Shown: piece after piece, positions 1-13,585 of the stretch
How the letters are laid out: every line of letters starts with the position of its first letter
Position numbering within the stretch: position 1 is the stretch's first letter
Origin: Straminergon stramineum
Taxonomy: Eukaryota; Streptophyta; Bryopsida; Hypnales; Calliergonaceae
NCBI GenBank assembly: GCA_963920665.1
Contig: OY987270.1
Coordinates: 15,774,019-15,838,018 of the forward strand
DNA length: 64,000 bases
Reading direction: 5' to 3'
Notes under the pieces: model-generated
Seen by the model: the letters and a program-made list of their open reading frames with translations, nothing else
Told to the model about the DNA's origin: nothing
Database searches by the model: none
Program-made: the position numbers and the translations under genes

Positions 1-3000
1 ATCATATAAGGCAAAAAAATTGTATCCATTTATTTGATACCCTGAGTCAATTCTCCACCATTGGTATTTTATAGTTGCAATTTGCTGAAAAATATTGCTT
101 TGCATACTTTGAGAAAATAAATTGCATGTATAATTTGCATAAAATGTTATTGTCATTAGAAATATCCTTTTAGTCCAACTCAAAGATCCACCTTGTATTT
201 CTCCTTTAATTTCTTATAAGTAGGTATAATTGTTAATCATTGAAGTACATCCTACTATTCTTAATTAATTGCACCCGCTACAAACTCAAATCTTAAAATC
301 AATTCAAACAATGAAAGATATAAGACTAGCAATTACATTCCAAGAGGTTCTATCTCTACAACATTTGCTTGATTTTGGGAGTAAGGTAGCTACTCAAATT
401 TCTTCAACGTAATTTTTGACAATGCAAAGCCTTGTCCCCTTGGGTCTAAAGTCAATCATAAAAGACTCAAAGTTCTAAAGTTGATAGTGAGTTCTACAAC
501 TTAAAAGTTGCATGAAAAACAAAGTAGAATCTATCCTATTATACTTTAGATTAGTTGTAGCTTTGCAACTTCAAATGAACATTCAATTTTAACAATCTCT
601 TAAGGCATTGGAACCTTTTCTAATTCATTGTTTGACCAAAGGGGGAAGATTGAACAAAAAATAGCATGAAACCCAAAACTCAAACCAAATGAATCCATAT
701 TTGAATTTCACAACAAAAAAATTATAACACAAAATTTGGAAAAAATTAACTTTCAACTCCCAAGTGATCTAGATCATATTAAGCATATAAGGACTAGATC
801 ATTAGATGAGATTTGAGGAAGTCAAAGGGCCGTTTTGGGCTTGTTCCCCATGTTGTTCTTGCAGTAGTGAGGGCACGGCAAACAGTAATCAGTCATCATA
901 AATACTTTTTTTTGTCCCTGAAATTGGAAAAGGAGTTGAAAAAAATTCAAAAAAATCCAACAATTTGACTTGGTTGCCTCCCAACCACATCATCACATTG
1001 CGGTAGCGTAGTTCATCGAGTTCCCCACTACTGGGAACTTGCAGTCTTCTAATGGGGCCAAATTTCTTCTAATGCATTTATTTCTCTTAAACATTTTTTT
1101 GCTAAAAGTGATGCAATAAAAATTTGGAATCTAAATATTTGATAATTGATTCATATTTTCTCAAATGGATGAAATCTCAACATTGCTACAACATTCTAGG
1201 ATCATAGTATCATTCTTTTGGGGATGAATACATTCACTTTATTATACATAAATGAGTTTTCATTGACAATATGGATTCAATTGTATTTTGGACAATTCAT
1301 CCACATCCATGGATGAAGATAGCTTTGGCAATCTCATGTGAAGTCATTATCTAAAATAACAAGAATGCCCCCTTCTATAGTTATGGCGTTTCATACTATT
1401 TCTCAAGTTTCAACTTTTTAAGTCTTGCTTTTAGACTAAAGTTGAATTTCTTTGGGTTGTAGACGGTGAATAAAAAAATATTAGATGTGGGATTTGGGCC
1501 TACATAGTGTGAAGGCCAAGGTCCCAATTTTATGTCCCAAGTCCCATACCCATTGGTAAGTCCAAAACCTTCACCAATGACTTTATTCATTCCAATTTTA
1601 AAAATTGAATTCTTTCAAGAAGATAACACTTTCTTATTTTTTTGCTCTCTTTCATTGTAGCAATCAATATGTCATTGTAGGCACTTTGGCATTGCAAAAA
1701 CTTGCAATGTATCAACAAAATGTGGAAATGATGATGATGGCCTTTTTATTGAATAACTTATTAAATTTAAAAAAAAATTTCATAATTTTTAATTGTGGCT
1801 AGCAATGGCTAGTTCCCAACATGGGGGAACAAGCTTGACCCTCCAATGTAATTGAATTTAATCTAATGGAGGCTTCATTTACCAAAGACCGTTTGACAAT
1901 GTTCGAAGGCTAGTAGATTTTTGGAGCATTGTCATTTGGGATCATAAACAAATACAATGTTTAGAAAATGGATAAAGGTGAGTACATCTACTTTTGATTT
2001 TTATGCACCCTTCTAAACCATAAAAGAAAGAAAGACATTTGAAGGAGAGTATTTCTTTGAAGACTAAACTTGCTATAATTCTTTTTTGGGGGGTTGACTT
2101 CATATAATTCTTTGAAAATGATTGCTAATTTATATGAGATAGGAGTGAGTTCAACTTCAATCATGGTTAAATTGACAGAGGCTATTATGGAGAAATTGAG
2201 GCCATTAGCTTTCCAAGGGTTGCTATAATGTGAGCCTAGGAGCATGAGCTCATGAGCCTAGAAGATCATACACCTATATTATAGGTGTTTATAGTATAGA
2301 AACCTTGTATGGTTATAGTGTAACTATGTTATAAATACCTATATTATAGGTGTTTATATTATGAGCATTTTCAATGGTTTTAGGATATCTACTTATACAT
2401 ATGCTTAAGGCTCACATACTCACATTTTTATATTTACATTCCAATTATACTAGCATCGTTGTTAGTTTTCCTAATCCAACACTACTTCAAATCAAGCAAA
2501 TTGTTGGGGGATTTGAAGCTTTATATGGTAATCCATTTATATTAGGGGCTCTTCAAATGGGAGTCATATTCCAAATATGGCACCTCCTTTTGACCTCAGT
2601 CATATTATTGTCATAAGAGCTACTATTCAACCCTTCTTCAAGGAGTTGTAGATGCCAAATGCAAGTTTTGAGATTATTATTTTAGATAATAGGATGATCA
2701 AATTCGTGATTGGATATTATTTTAGAAATTTGAGATAGAGAAAAAAAACTATGAAGGGGGCATTCTTGCCTTATAAGATTATTGGTGATGTTGTTTATCT
2801 TATGAAATAAGTGCTAGAGCTTATCATTTAGACAATCTATTGGTAATCTACTCATTAGTACATAGCTTATTTCTATTCTCAAAATGTTTCATCAAGTCTC
2901 TACTATTCTTTGTCATCTTTTCAAAAATATCAATTGCTTTTTGATGAAAAACTTGCTTACTTTTTAATGAAGAGTTCAAAGTGATCCAAACATTATTGTT

Positions 3001-4300
3001 ATTGAGTCAAGTAGAATTCTCTCCCACCTTCGAAGTCATCAATTGTAGTAAAAATATGCTTTGTTATTTGTCCAATTTAGTGCCACCATTGGTTTATAGC
3101 ATCAAAAAACTAGCACTCATCTTGGTCATTTCTCAAAACAATGTTTGTTAATTTGTCCTCCTTGTATTATATTGCTTGAATGTAGAGGAGAATTTTTTTT
3201 TGGCATGTGAAGCTTGATGTAGTAAAATTTGGTACCATGACAAGCATCTTTGCATGTAGCTTTACCCAAATATTGATTCCTTGGGCAAGAGAAGGATGAA
3301 AACAATGAGAAATACCTCTAAAATTGAATTGAATGAACAATTACATTATACATTGTCAAGCTCTAATGGCTAAAACAAATGTGCAAAAATGAGAATACCT
3401 TGTATCATGCATTGGATGGTACTAGATGGATTGTATGGCCATCTTTGAAAGCAAAGACCTAAGGAATGGTTTTTTTTAGAGAGTGAGGTTCAATTCTCTC
3501 TAGCAACTACTTATCGAAGTTGTTTGGAGGAAAAGAAGGGCTTGAGGGCCAAGACTTCCACAAGTAAGGCCTTCTAAGCCCCAATCCCCAAACCTAGCCA
3601 ACATGTAGCAAAAATTCACTAAATTTTTTTTATTGAAATTCACCTTGTTTTTTGCCATTTCAAACAAATTCAAGCTCCATTTTCCCTTGACAACAATCAA
3701 AGTTTCTACATCGTAATGTTGCCAATTTATATATAAATCCCCTCTACATCTTTTCTTCATTTTTTAGGTCGAATTTTGTTGCCTTCTCCTTAGAGCTACC
3801 TTCTTTTGTGGAGATTCTCACTTTTGAGAAGATGACACAATTTAAACTTCTTTGTCTTAGACACAGTTCTCCTGTAACTCTTATTAGGCATCACATCCAA
3901 GAGTGAAAGAACAAAAATGTACTGTACAAATTAGGTCCCAAAAAATTCTCCACTCCAAATTCATGATCCAATTGATTGCAACCATAAGGGGTTTGTAAAA
4001 ATCCCTCCATTTTCTACATACAAGAGGGACATCGAAAAAACAAGCTAAAAAAATCAACAAAAAATTGAGTGCAACAACAACAATAGACGAGAAAACATAC
4101 ACACTCTCTAGGTTTTGGGGTTTGGGTGATTCTTCTATTCAACAAACAAAACATCCATTTCCATCCAATGGCCTAGTACATCCTTCTTGATCTTCGATAT
4201 TTTAGTCAAAAAAATTCCATTTGGCTAGACCCAATTCAACCTCCATGTTCACTCACCTTGGTGTCAAAAATTCTAAAAAGTGTTGCCATGTAGACGTTGT
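1..4300. other. AT-rich intergenic spacer
   Basis: No gene is recognisable on either strand. The short open frames here (the longest about 86 codons) have AT-driven composition and no family resemblance. The stretch contains one inverted-repeat element (800-1074) and what looks like an isolated end of the same family near 1811-1869, where a block reading GTTCCC-ACATGGGGGAACAAGC is followed by CTAATGG. The last few hundred bases before the SCNM1-like gene become less AT-rich. Confidence 0.6.
800..1074. mobile_element. MITE-like inverted-repeat element, copy A
   Basis: The segment starts CATTAGATGAGATTTG and ends with the reverse complement of CATTAGAAGAAATTTG, giving imperfect terminal inverted repeats of about 16 bp. 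It carries GTTCCC/GGGAAC blocks next to both ends. Both ends resemble those of the element at 40280-40589, which lies in the opposite orientation: AGGGCCGTTT near one end and GACTGC(A/G)AGTTCCCA near the other. It encodes nothing, which is typical of a non-autonomous DNA transposon. No convincing target-site duplication is visible, so the superfamily is not assigned. Confidence 0.5.
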
Positions 4301-4625
4301 GGAGTGATGTGGGACTTGGGACACCGTGTGAAACGTCCCTTAACTTACAATTGCTCTGGATCTCGTTAGGGCTGCTTTGTCATAGAATTTAGGAGAATAA
4401 TTCCACAAAATTTGGTTTCAGATGGAAGAGGCGTGATGAAAGCATTTGAATTTGTTAACCCTAGAACGTAATGTAAAGGATCAAATTCTCCCCGCAGTGC
4501 TTTGAAGGAGAGAGGAACTCAAGCAGGCTTGAGGGTTTTGCTTTCTCCCAAGACCTAAGTGATTAGAATGTGCAAAGGAAACTGAAGCGGATCTGGGCTT
4601 TGTGGATTAATTGAATTGCGTCGAG

Positions 4626-6731
4626 ATGAGCACATATGGCGGCGACAGCTGGGTACCAGAATCCATGCACCGGAAGCATCAAGTGGATCAAATGCTGGCC
4701 GATGTGCATCAGCTGGATCGATACTCTAACCACTGGCGCCGCTTGTCTAATGGCCGCATCGCCTGCCTCGTTTGTCCTCACCGTCCTGTTCTCGACACCA
4801 TGCCCATGCTGATTGTACGTGGAGACTCAACTCCCTTCTGCTGTTGTTGAGAGGAAACAAGGATTGAGAGGAAACGAGAATTTGAGAGGAAACAATGATT
4901 GAGAGGCTGTGCAGTCTTTTTTCTGTGATCGGCAGTTTTCTAGGTTTGAAAACAGTGTGGTGCTTAATTGAAATCCATTGGATTTTGCAATTTGGGAAGC
5001 TACGTGAAATGTGGTTTCAGGATTAGGGTTAGAGTTAGGGTTTATTTTCCAATCTGTGAATTAATACATGTTGGAATTGATGTTGCTTCTTACATCTCAA
5101 CCTCACGGTCGCAACGCAATCACTCTGGCTTGATTGTTCAAGACGCTTGCCATAGTCTTTGAATGCTTCGAGAAAGCTTGAAAATGTTCTTGTTGAATAA
5201 CTTAATTACAATTGGGACATATTCTGCAACGGGGAGCTATGCTTAGGCCCAGGGTATTCCCCGCGATGGCGCCCTTCCATTTCCCACAGGAGGTCCCCAT
5301 TGCAACATTCTTACTATTACAATTTTAAGCAACAAAGTGAATTGGATATGGAAGTATGCAATCTTTGCAAGTAAAGAGAATTTGGCTTTGAGAAAATTTA
5401 AATATAATTAGTGCTAGCTGAGTATCATTCAGAGGTGGCCTATGTTGGTGGAAATGTTTGCGTCATTAATTACCCAATAAGACCAACAATTTCTCCGGTT
5501 TAGGTCATTTTCTTTTTTGTGGCAATTTGTGCGGATGGATTTGAATTGACTTTTCACAGTGGATCAGCTGTGTTTTCTGTTTTATATTTTGTTCTGCAAC
5601 ATCATATTTAGCAGTTGTTGATTGTTTTTCTCTGATGTTCAATAGATTCATAGAAAAGGCGAAAAGCATCAAGCAGCTGCATTGAAATACGAGGAGAACG
5701 ATTTCCGCCTTCAAAACGAGATTCAGAAGAGAACAGCTCTTGAAGCTAGCAAAGCCACAGACGAAGTTGGCAGTACACAGAGGCCCCAGTCCTCTTATTT
5801 GCCAGCTTATTCTCCTCTTTTGGAAGCTACACGCAAACGTACCGCACAGGCACTAGCAATGCCGGATGATTCTAAGGTGACAGGCACAGCCGGAGATGTT
5901 TCAAACACGAAACAGAAAATCGATCATGGCACGCTCTTTTTTTCGGCAACACCCTCACAAGCTCCCACTTGCCCTGTCAATGTGGTGAAAACATCTGCAA
6001 GTACAGCTAAGCGGCAATCAGAATTGGACAAACGAAAGCAAGGACGAAAAGGATCAGAGTCTGAGGTCGTTACGAAAGAGGATCAAGACCGGCGTCATGA
6101 GCGAGAGAGATTATTACGATTGCGGGAAGCAGGTTGGCGGCTGGATGGGAACGGCAAATGGTTCAGAGACGAAAGTGTATGCATCACTATCACACACTAT
6201 CCTTCAATGATTGTGTTTTGTAAATGAAGATCCTATGCCTCCAATTTGTTTCATTGCTACACTTCAACATTTCAGAATATGAAAGACAGTTCTTGTGCCA
6301 GCATGGTTTTCTGTTATTCATTACGGCATTATTGGAGACCTGAATAAAGCGATGAAGCAATGTCCCTTATCAACTTAATCCGTAAATGCCCAGAAAGTCC
6401 GCTTTGGACGCTATTTGAATCGATTGTAGCATCAATTGAAACATATCTCTATCTTTAAAAAATGTACGGTACGATTTTTTCTTTCGATTGGTACATTATG
6501 TTACCTTCCTTGATGCTTCCTTTCAACTCCTATAGATATGGAAGCATATGGAAGCACACATACACACTTTTGACCGTTAGTGCACTCATAGGTTAATGAA
6601 GATTGGCACTGAATAAATGTGTCTATTGTGGTGGTATTGTTCTTGTTTTTTGCCTAGCTAACGGAACGCGGTGTATGGGGTTGCAGGTGGAATTTGATTC
6701 GGATGAAGAGGTTCCTGCAGATCTCGCATAA
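4626..6731 (+). CDS. SCNM1: SCNM1-like zinc-finger protein (minor spliceosome)
   Basis: Three exons: 4626-4814, 5646-6176, 6687-6731; 254 aa. The ATG at 4626 is the first in frame. The codon at 4611 that would extend it is TTG. A C2H2 finger is split by intron 1: Cys47 and Cys50 in the segment CLVCPHRPVLDTMPML, then His65 and His71 in HRKGEKH. The middle (about 85-205) is polar and basic, consistent with a nuclear protein. The C-terminus has LREAGWRLDGNGKWFRDES followed by the acidic tail VEFDSDEE. Order, finger and tail match animal SCNM1, which is about 230 aa. SCNM1 is known as a U12-type (minor) spliceosome factor, so a role in minor-intron splicing in the nucleus is inferred. All three junctions use GT-AG and keep phase (GTACGT, GTATGC donors). 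Assignment is strong; function rests on the family. Confidence 0.9.
4847..4907 (+). repeat. 17-18 bp tandem repeat in SCNM1 intron 1
   Basis: Four successive units beginning TTGAGAGG start at 4847, 4864, 4882 and 4899; the first three read TTGAGAGGAAAC. They sit about 30 bases inside intron 1, just after the donor. No function is apparent. Confidence 0.75.
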
Positions 6732-8700
6732 GACCTGAAGTGAATGTCCCTCTCAGTTCTACATCACGTGTGTGTTCTTGTCTTGCGGTTGTGCTTACAT
6801 TCATCGGTACCTCCAGACTGTTCCGCCACTCGGTGTGAAATTGCTAAGTGTATCAGATAAAGACTAGCATCACAATTTCAACCAACGGCTTCATGGGGTG
6901 TTCTGTAAGCAAGACATTGGCTTAAGGTATGTGTTAGAAATCTGACTCCACATGAGTATGTATTATCTGACTTACGTCTCCATCCTGTCCTGATGCATCT
7001 CATCCTGATAAGACTAAGTAGATTTGAGAGTAAACACAAGCAGCGCACACATGCTCCTAGATGTCATCCTCTTGATCAATTCAAATTGTCTTTTTTTTGG
7101 TCTCTGGACCGAAGTGGAGGAGGCCCTACATCGACGAAAAAGATACATGCGAAGTTTGAGTAGGACCCTACTCGAAATGCGAGCCACTGCTACTGGGACA
7201 GAGCCTCTCTGGCAGCATAGCTACGTGTTCCTTTTTGACGGAAGATTCTGTTTCCTCATGCAGAGAGCCGAGGCGGTTTAACAGATCAGTATCTTCTGAA
7301 AGGTTCCTCTTCTCTGTAATGCCATCAGAATGAATCTCCCTTGAGAAAATTTCAAGAGCTTGTGTTGAGGATCTAAATCTCAGAGGTAAATTGAAGATCA
7401 CCAGTTTAATCCACTTCTTTATGTGCATGATAATTTAGAAAATGACAAAACTTTTTTCATATTTCTGGAAATTTCTGGTCGCTAGAAAGCCTGGACCATC
7501 AGAACAGCACTTTCAATTTTTTTTCAAAGGTCGCTCCAGCCATACCTAATGAGAGTTCTCGTAGAACTTCCATTTCTTCTGGTGGATACAGGTTCCTGGA
7601 TATATGCTGTTTTTTTAACTTAATGCAGTGTGAGAATATTTCCGAAGCAGTGCATGTGATTAAGCTTACAGTAGCCTATCCAGTTCTGGTTCTTGAGCCA
7701 TGGAACATAGTTCGTGAACTATTTCGTTCAGCTCAACTGTAGGCAGAGTTTTTGATCAAGTGGATTTGTTTTCCAGCTTGAGTTTGAAGTTTTTGGTTCG
7801 ATGTCTACTGATGATTGTTAGGACAGTCATATCTTTCCCTACTGTTTGAGACGGTCTGACTTGCAGCTTTTATGCTATATACATTAATGACTAAATTCTT
7901 CAAGATTGTTCAAAGTCTCTGTTGACAGTGCTATTTCCCAAATGTTGGAAGCACGTCTACTAGTGCAGATTGTGGCCCTGATCTGTAGAGGTAAATGACT
8001 GCATATAGATGGAGAGACAGTTAGAAACTTCACATTCAGGAATTGTGCCTTTCACCCTACTAATAAATGTTCAGGGTGGTGGGAAATGTTTGGCTGTACA
8101 GGATTGCACAAGTTATACTTAGTACTGCCTTATGCAATGGAAGAATTTGGAATGTACCTACTCCGTGGTACTGCTTGTCTCAGTCATGCATCAATACTGT
8201 CAGACCGATTAATCACTGCTACTCTTAAATTAGATGTGGAGCTCGTACATGTAAGTCACAAGTGATATTTTTTTGCAATCTGGTACATACAGTGATCACT
8301 TCAATTTGTCGCATCTGTCAACCTTCACCTAGCTGGATCTCTAGGAACCTTGCTTTCTGTAGATTTTTTGTGCTCGTCTTCACTTCGATAGCTACTCTGA
8401 TATCTTTCTTTATTTTAGATCACATTGGCATGAAGTCTTACTAGTGGATTTCATGACTTCAGGAGAATTGGTGAGATCTCAAACAATCAACCCCATTCAG
8501 CTATCTGGGACGGGCTATATGGCATGTGTACCACATGGCATGCTTGATATGCCCCATTCATTGTACCGGGGATGAGCAGATGCTCTCAGCCTCTAATAAA
8601 TTGTAAAGCGTTCTATATTTGTACGAATGCTGACAGTAAGTTAATCGTACATGAAACGTTATTCTTGTTGCAGCAGGAAAATGACAGTCATTTGTGGACA
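6732..8700. other. 3' flank of SCNM1-like gene, no gene seen
   Basis: Base composition here is more balanced than in the AT-rich spacer that follows, so part may be the 3' UTR of the SCNM1-like gene or an older transcribed remnant. An open frame of 85 codons at 7024-7281 shows no recognisable domain and starts with a non-ATG codon. I see no splice-compatible continuation. No RNA gene was recognised. Confidence 0.4.
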
Positions 8701-11700
8701 TACACTGCTTTAATCTAGTAGTGTGATAATCTTAATGCATTTTTGGACATTATATGAATGAATTATGAATTTTCAAAGTGGTGTACTCAAAAATAATCAA
8801 TCCCAGGCTCCATATGTACAATTGGTAAGAATTTGTAGGGGTCTATTTTACAACATAGTTGCAATTAGGTGTGATGATCTTAGGTTGGTGAGTAGAATAA
8901 AAGAGTTGGCAATAATCAAAAATTCATAATCTAAGTGACTAAGTTTAATTGAGTTGTAGTACCAATAATCCAATGCAATTAGAGTGTGTGAGGGTAAATG
9001 CCAAATTTTTATTTCTTAACAATATTGAACTAATTGGTAGATATTGAATTCAAGCAAAGGAATCCTATATGGCATAACATCATTAAGAAATAGAAGTGGG
9101 GATTAATTTGATTTAATGAAGAGAAAAATAATTTAAATTGGTTTGTATTTGGTTATAGATTAAAATATGATCACAATATTTGCTAACTTTTCTTTTGATT
9201 TTTTCCTTGTTACATCAACCTTTAAAGCTTGATAGTTCCTATGGGAGATAAAATAGATTTCATGTACACTTCTATGGTCTCTTTTTTTGTCTTGATTTTT
9301 TTGAAACTTATTCTTAAGTAAGGAGTTTAGGAATGTAATTTTTGCTTCAATTGATACTTAGGAGCAAAAATTATGCCACCCTAAGCTCAAATTTCAACTC
9401 ATTGGGCAACAAAAGAAATCCACAAAAGCTTGAAATTTTAAAATTTAAAATTTTTTTCTCATAAATTATGAACTCAATTCTTCAATATAAAAAAAATCTA
9501 AATTCTAAATTTGAAGTGTAAGTTTGTTGACTAGGGTGTGTTCTATAAAATAATGAAGATTTTGACAATTCCTATGTATATGATGTTGGTTTTATTTGAG
9601 GAAAATTTCAAAAACAAATATAAAGTCTAACTTACTCTAAATCACCTTGCAATGTAAAGTGGTTAAGTGAATTAGCAATACACAATGTCATTTTTTGAAA
9701 ATTTCTTGTACAATTAGGAAATTTTTAATGTGAAACTCAAATGATGAAAATTTAGAGACAAACTTTTGGAATATGTAGGACAAATTTCAAGGACTTTGAC
9801 TTCACATATTGCAAGTTATACAATAGGGCTTGAAGCTAGAAGAAAATATTTTTTCTCAAAATTGTCCCAACATAGCTAACAAACTTAGACTCCTCTTAGA
9901 ATGTGATTTTGGAACTATTTTTTTTTTGGGACAACCATGTGCCCTATTTTATTAGTTATATACATGCCAAATTTCAAAAGTTTGTGAAGGTTCCAACAAA
10001 AGATATTCTAAAGATGCCCAAATTGTCCAAGCTATTCAAATTTTTTTTAACAAGGCATGTGATCAGAAAAGAATGTGCTTCTGTTAAGTAGGGACATATT
10101 CACAACGACACACCCTATATCAAAATTTTGTGAACATCTAACCAAAATTGACTTCAAAAGACCCTAATCTAGTTTTCAAGTATTTATTGGAAACTAATAA
10201 TATTGACACTTGGTCCTTTAGGGGCTAATATATCACAAATACTATTCGGCATAAAACCACCCAACCATAAGGTTACCTTTAAGGCTCTTGTTCTAACTAT
10301 TTTCACTTTGATGAATGTGATTGAGATACAAATGTAATATATTCAATAGAATAAGATAAACCAAATTCCTTCTCTTTTTATCTTAGAGATCTTATGTACC
10401 TTTCCACCATGCCCAAGTGCCTTTTAATTTTTCATTAATGTAAAATGTACATTAGTTTTTATTTTATTCTTAGATCTTAAAATTTTCTAACAACCAATTC
10501 CTTAAACTATACACAACATGGATTTTGACAAATAAAACCATATCAACATTACCACCATCATGCGGCTAGATTTCAACAAAACATAAAATCTATTTGTAAA
10601 AATGTTCTTACATGTTGTAATTAGCCCCCAAATTAGCCTTTTTTTTCTTAATTTCTGAAAAAGTGCTAGGATGGTGATCACTTAAAATTTGGTGAAGCAT
10701 TGTATTCCCACATTGATGCACTTTTTCATCCAAATTTAGCAACTTCACTACAAGAGAAAGGTTGAAAAATAGAAGTTGAAGGATGTTATAGATTAAAAAA
10801 GTTGAAATTATAGCGTGTCAACTTTTGAGTATATATTCTTTTGTAAGGCTAATTCCTAAAGTGACTTTAAATCCTAAAGGACAGGGTACATTTTGGGCGA
10901 AAATTGTCAAAAACTACCACTTTTTAGGTAGTGAGAACTTTAAAAAAAAAATTCAGCCATACAAAATTTAACTAGATTATTGTGAAACATGAAGAAAAGA
11001 TTTCAAAAACTTTGACTAAATGGATTGAAAGATGAAAGCATTTGGAGTTTGAAGAACAATTTATAAATAATTTTTTTTAATATGGTCATAAGATTCTAAC
11101 TCCTCTTGGATTGAGATTTTGTACTATATCTAGTTATTTTTTGAGTTGCATTCTACATCATCGTGTTAGTTACATATCTACTATATTTCAAAAATAGAAG
11201 AGAAGTTTTGTACGTGTTGCCCAAAACATTTCAAGCAATATAACTTTTGATTTGGGAAACCAATCAAGAAAAATTTATATTCCTAACAAAGGAGTACATT
11301 TTCACACTTTTATCAAAAAAAATTGTAAGTATCTTTTTTGAAATGAATTCATATGAACCTACCCAATTTTTTTTTTGGTACCTTGATTGGTCACTTGGTC
11401 CTTTAGAGGTTAAATACATCTAGCCCCCAAGTGTAGAAGGTGTGTTTTGGGCTACAAAGTTGTATTTGAATGTGGAGGGAAGTTCAAAGTGGTTTGAATT
11501 TTTTTGTGAACTCAAAACATATAGGCACTATTACTATATAGAGGTCAAGAAAAATTCTAATACCAAAAGACATTATCAAAAAAATATTGTATGCTTAAAG
11601 TGGGAAAAAATGATTTCATTTATTGTAGAAGGAAGCTCCAAATTTTACGTCAAGTTTTTGTAATATCAAATTTATACCATCTATTCCATAGTAGAGTTCT

Positions 11701-12800
11701 TGAAAAATCTGTACAGAATAGGGCAATTTGTTTTACAATGGTAGAATGGTTTATACATACACCATAATTGTAGCCATCATGCTTGCAAATAGCAACCTTT
11801 AGAACTTGTAAAGTTCTCTATACTCTTGAAAAATATCATTCATTTCCTTTGACATATCATTCATTTTCCTAAGAAGGACCAAGATTGACTTTTTAACATT
11901 GATATTGATTTGTATTGTAATTTTTTTTAGAATATTAATTTTATTGGTCTATATTATATTATATTGTATTAAGCTTTTTTTTATAATATCGTTATATATC
12001 TTGGCAATGAGCTATAAAATGTACATAAAATTAGACAATTTGTATTGTAACCTTTTGAAGATATTCATAGTTTGCATGGAATTTGAATACTATCATTTCA
12101 CTTGTGCATTTGGCATTTCTAAACTACCCCCTCTAGATTCTTGTCTAAAATGTACCACCTCTATTCATATGAGCCTAGGGTCATTTAGTGGTATATCTAC
12201 TTTTAGCACTTTAAAAATTCATAGTTTTATTCATATGATGTCCCAAAAATGCAAAAAAAATAAAATTTAGAATCCTCTTTTGACTTCCAACAAGATCCAA
12301 CAAAAATTAGGAAATTTCATAAAAGGATTAGTAGTCAATTGCTTATTTGAATACAATTAGGTGTTGCTATCTTTAGGGCTAAGGGAACAACACACAAAAG
12401 CAAAAAATTTGTAGTCCTACTACTTGAAAGGATAAATGACCAAAAGAATTTGATGAGATTATTAGTGAACTCAAGAAAAATCAACACCTCAAGTGGTTTT
12501 GTAATTTTTCCGACACTCTAGTAATATTTTACAAATTTCCAAAATTGAGAATATAAAGTACACTATACATAATACAAGACCCACCTTGAATGGACTCCAT
12601 TGAAGCACAAAATGTCTCCACTTTCATTAGTTGTTTCAAAAAAACTCCTCGCCTCTCATTGGTTGCTTTTGAAAACATGTGGTAGTTTGGAGTCATGAAA
12701 ATATTCATTTTAGGTCATTTTTTTACGCATCTATAAAATGCATTCAAGGTGTTGCATTTATTAAATGCTTCTACCTTTTGTTATATACCTTTAGTTAAGG
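8700..12800. other. AT-rich spacer without recognisable genes
   Basis: Low-complexity AT-rich DNA. The largest frame (11899-12270, 123 codons) is rich in Ile, Leu, Tyr and Lys, as expected of AT-rich noncoding sequence, and shows no family signature. Phrases such as AAATTTCAAAAGTTTGTGAA recur loosely, suggesting decayed repeats, but no element boundaries could be drawn. Confidence 0.5.
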
Positions 12801-12810
12801 TAGGTACACT

Positions 12811-13208
12811 CCAAATCCACTTTGCCCAAAACCACCTTCATCACTCTGTGTACATCCCCAAAATCAACATATATGTATGTTGCATAAACGATTTTACAAC
12901 ATCAAAGGGAAGAGCACCCAATGGCATCCCTTTCTAGGTGAGAAATTCATTCTAGAACATAAATGTAGCTTGACTATAGACAACTTATCATTTTAGGTCA
13001 AAAAAAATAGGCTCTCTATTGTCTACCAACATTTACAACCTGAAATGATTATGCTTTGTAGAATCAGATGCCATTGGGTGCTTTTCCCTTACCCAAAAAA
13101 CTTTGACCCTCCATAACTTTTGCATACAATATCCAAATGCTGCATTTTTTGGCACGTTAGAACCTCCTTTCACTTGCGAACAAAAGAATATGAACATTTG
13201 AATAGACT
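12811..13208 (+). repeat. Dispersed repeat family R1, copy 1
   Basis: Two blocks match the copy at 23600-23800 in the same order and strand. The first contains CATCACT followed by ACATC and CCCAAAATCAA; the second contains ATAACTTTTGCATA, ATCCAAATGC and ACCTCCTTTCACTTGC. The spacing between blocks differs, so this is a decayed interspersed element. It directly abuts the inverted-repeat element starting at 13211. Confidence 0.6.
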
Positions 13209-13210
13209 AC

Positions 13211-13531
13211 TAAGGTAGGAGGCTCGAACTCCGACTGGGCTATAAAAGAGATCAAGACTAAGAGGTACATTTTGCTTTTTGCAATGTACCAACTCAACAC
13301 ATTTTAGGAGGTGGTTGCTTTCGATGACCACAAAAGACCACTTTTTTTTGCAACTTCAGAAATTTGTAACTAATTCCACAAAGTTCCAAAAAATATGGAA
13401 CCACTTAGGTTAGATGTTGATTTCACTTGTCTTTCTAGGAAAATCTACTGAAAAATATTTCAAGATATTCTACCTCCCCGAAATTCAGTTCCAACCCTTA
13501 AATGGTCGATTCATGGACCTCCTACCTTACT
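13211..13531. mobile_element. MITE-like element with AAGGTAGGAGG termini, copy 1
   Basis: Begins AAGGTAGGAGGC and ends GACCTCCTACCTT, an 11 bp terminal inverted repeat. The 3' half matches the copy at 63319-63646: TTAGATGT, TTGTCTTTC, AAAATATTTCAAGA and GACCTCCTACCTTA occur in the same order. A bordering CTAC on the left is repeated on the right, but the right flank is a (CTA)n run, so a true target-site duplication cannot be claimed. No coding capacity. Confidence 0.6.
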
Positions 13532-13585
13532 ACTACTACTACTAACTAGGCGCAGCAGCAAAAAGAGAATGAATTTCCACAGGAT

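Noticed and set aside
5015..5045. Telomere-like TTAGGGTTAGAGTTAGGG in SCNM1 intron 1
   Set aside because: Only two to three degenerate units are present, with a T-T-A-G-G-G rather than the plant T-T-T-A-G-G-G period; not a telomeric array.
11899..12270. 123-codon hydrophobic frame
   Set aside because: The composition (Ile, Leu, Tyr, Phe) is what AT-rich noncoding DNA gives; there is no charged-loop pattern of a membrane protein family and no splice partner.
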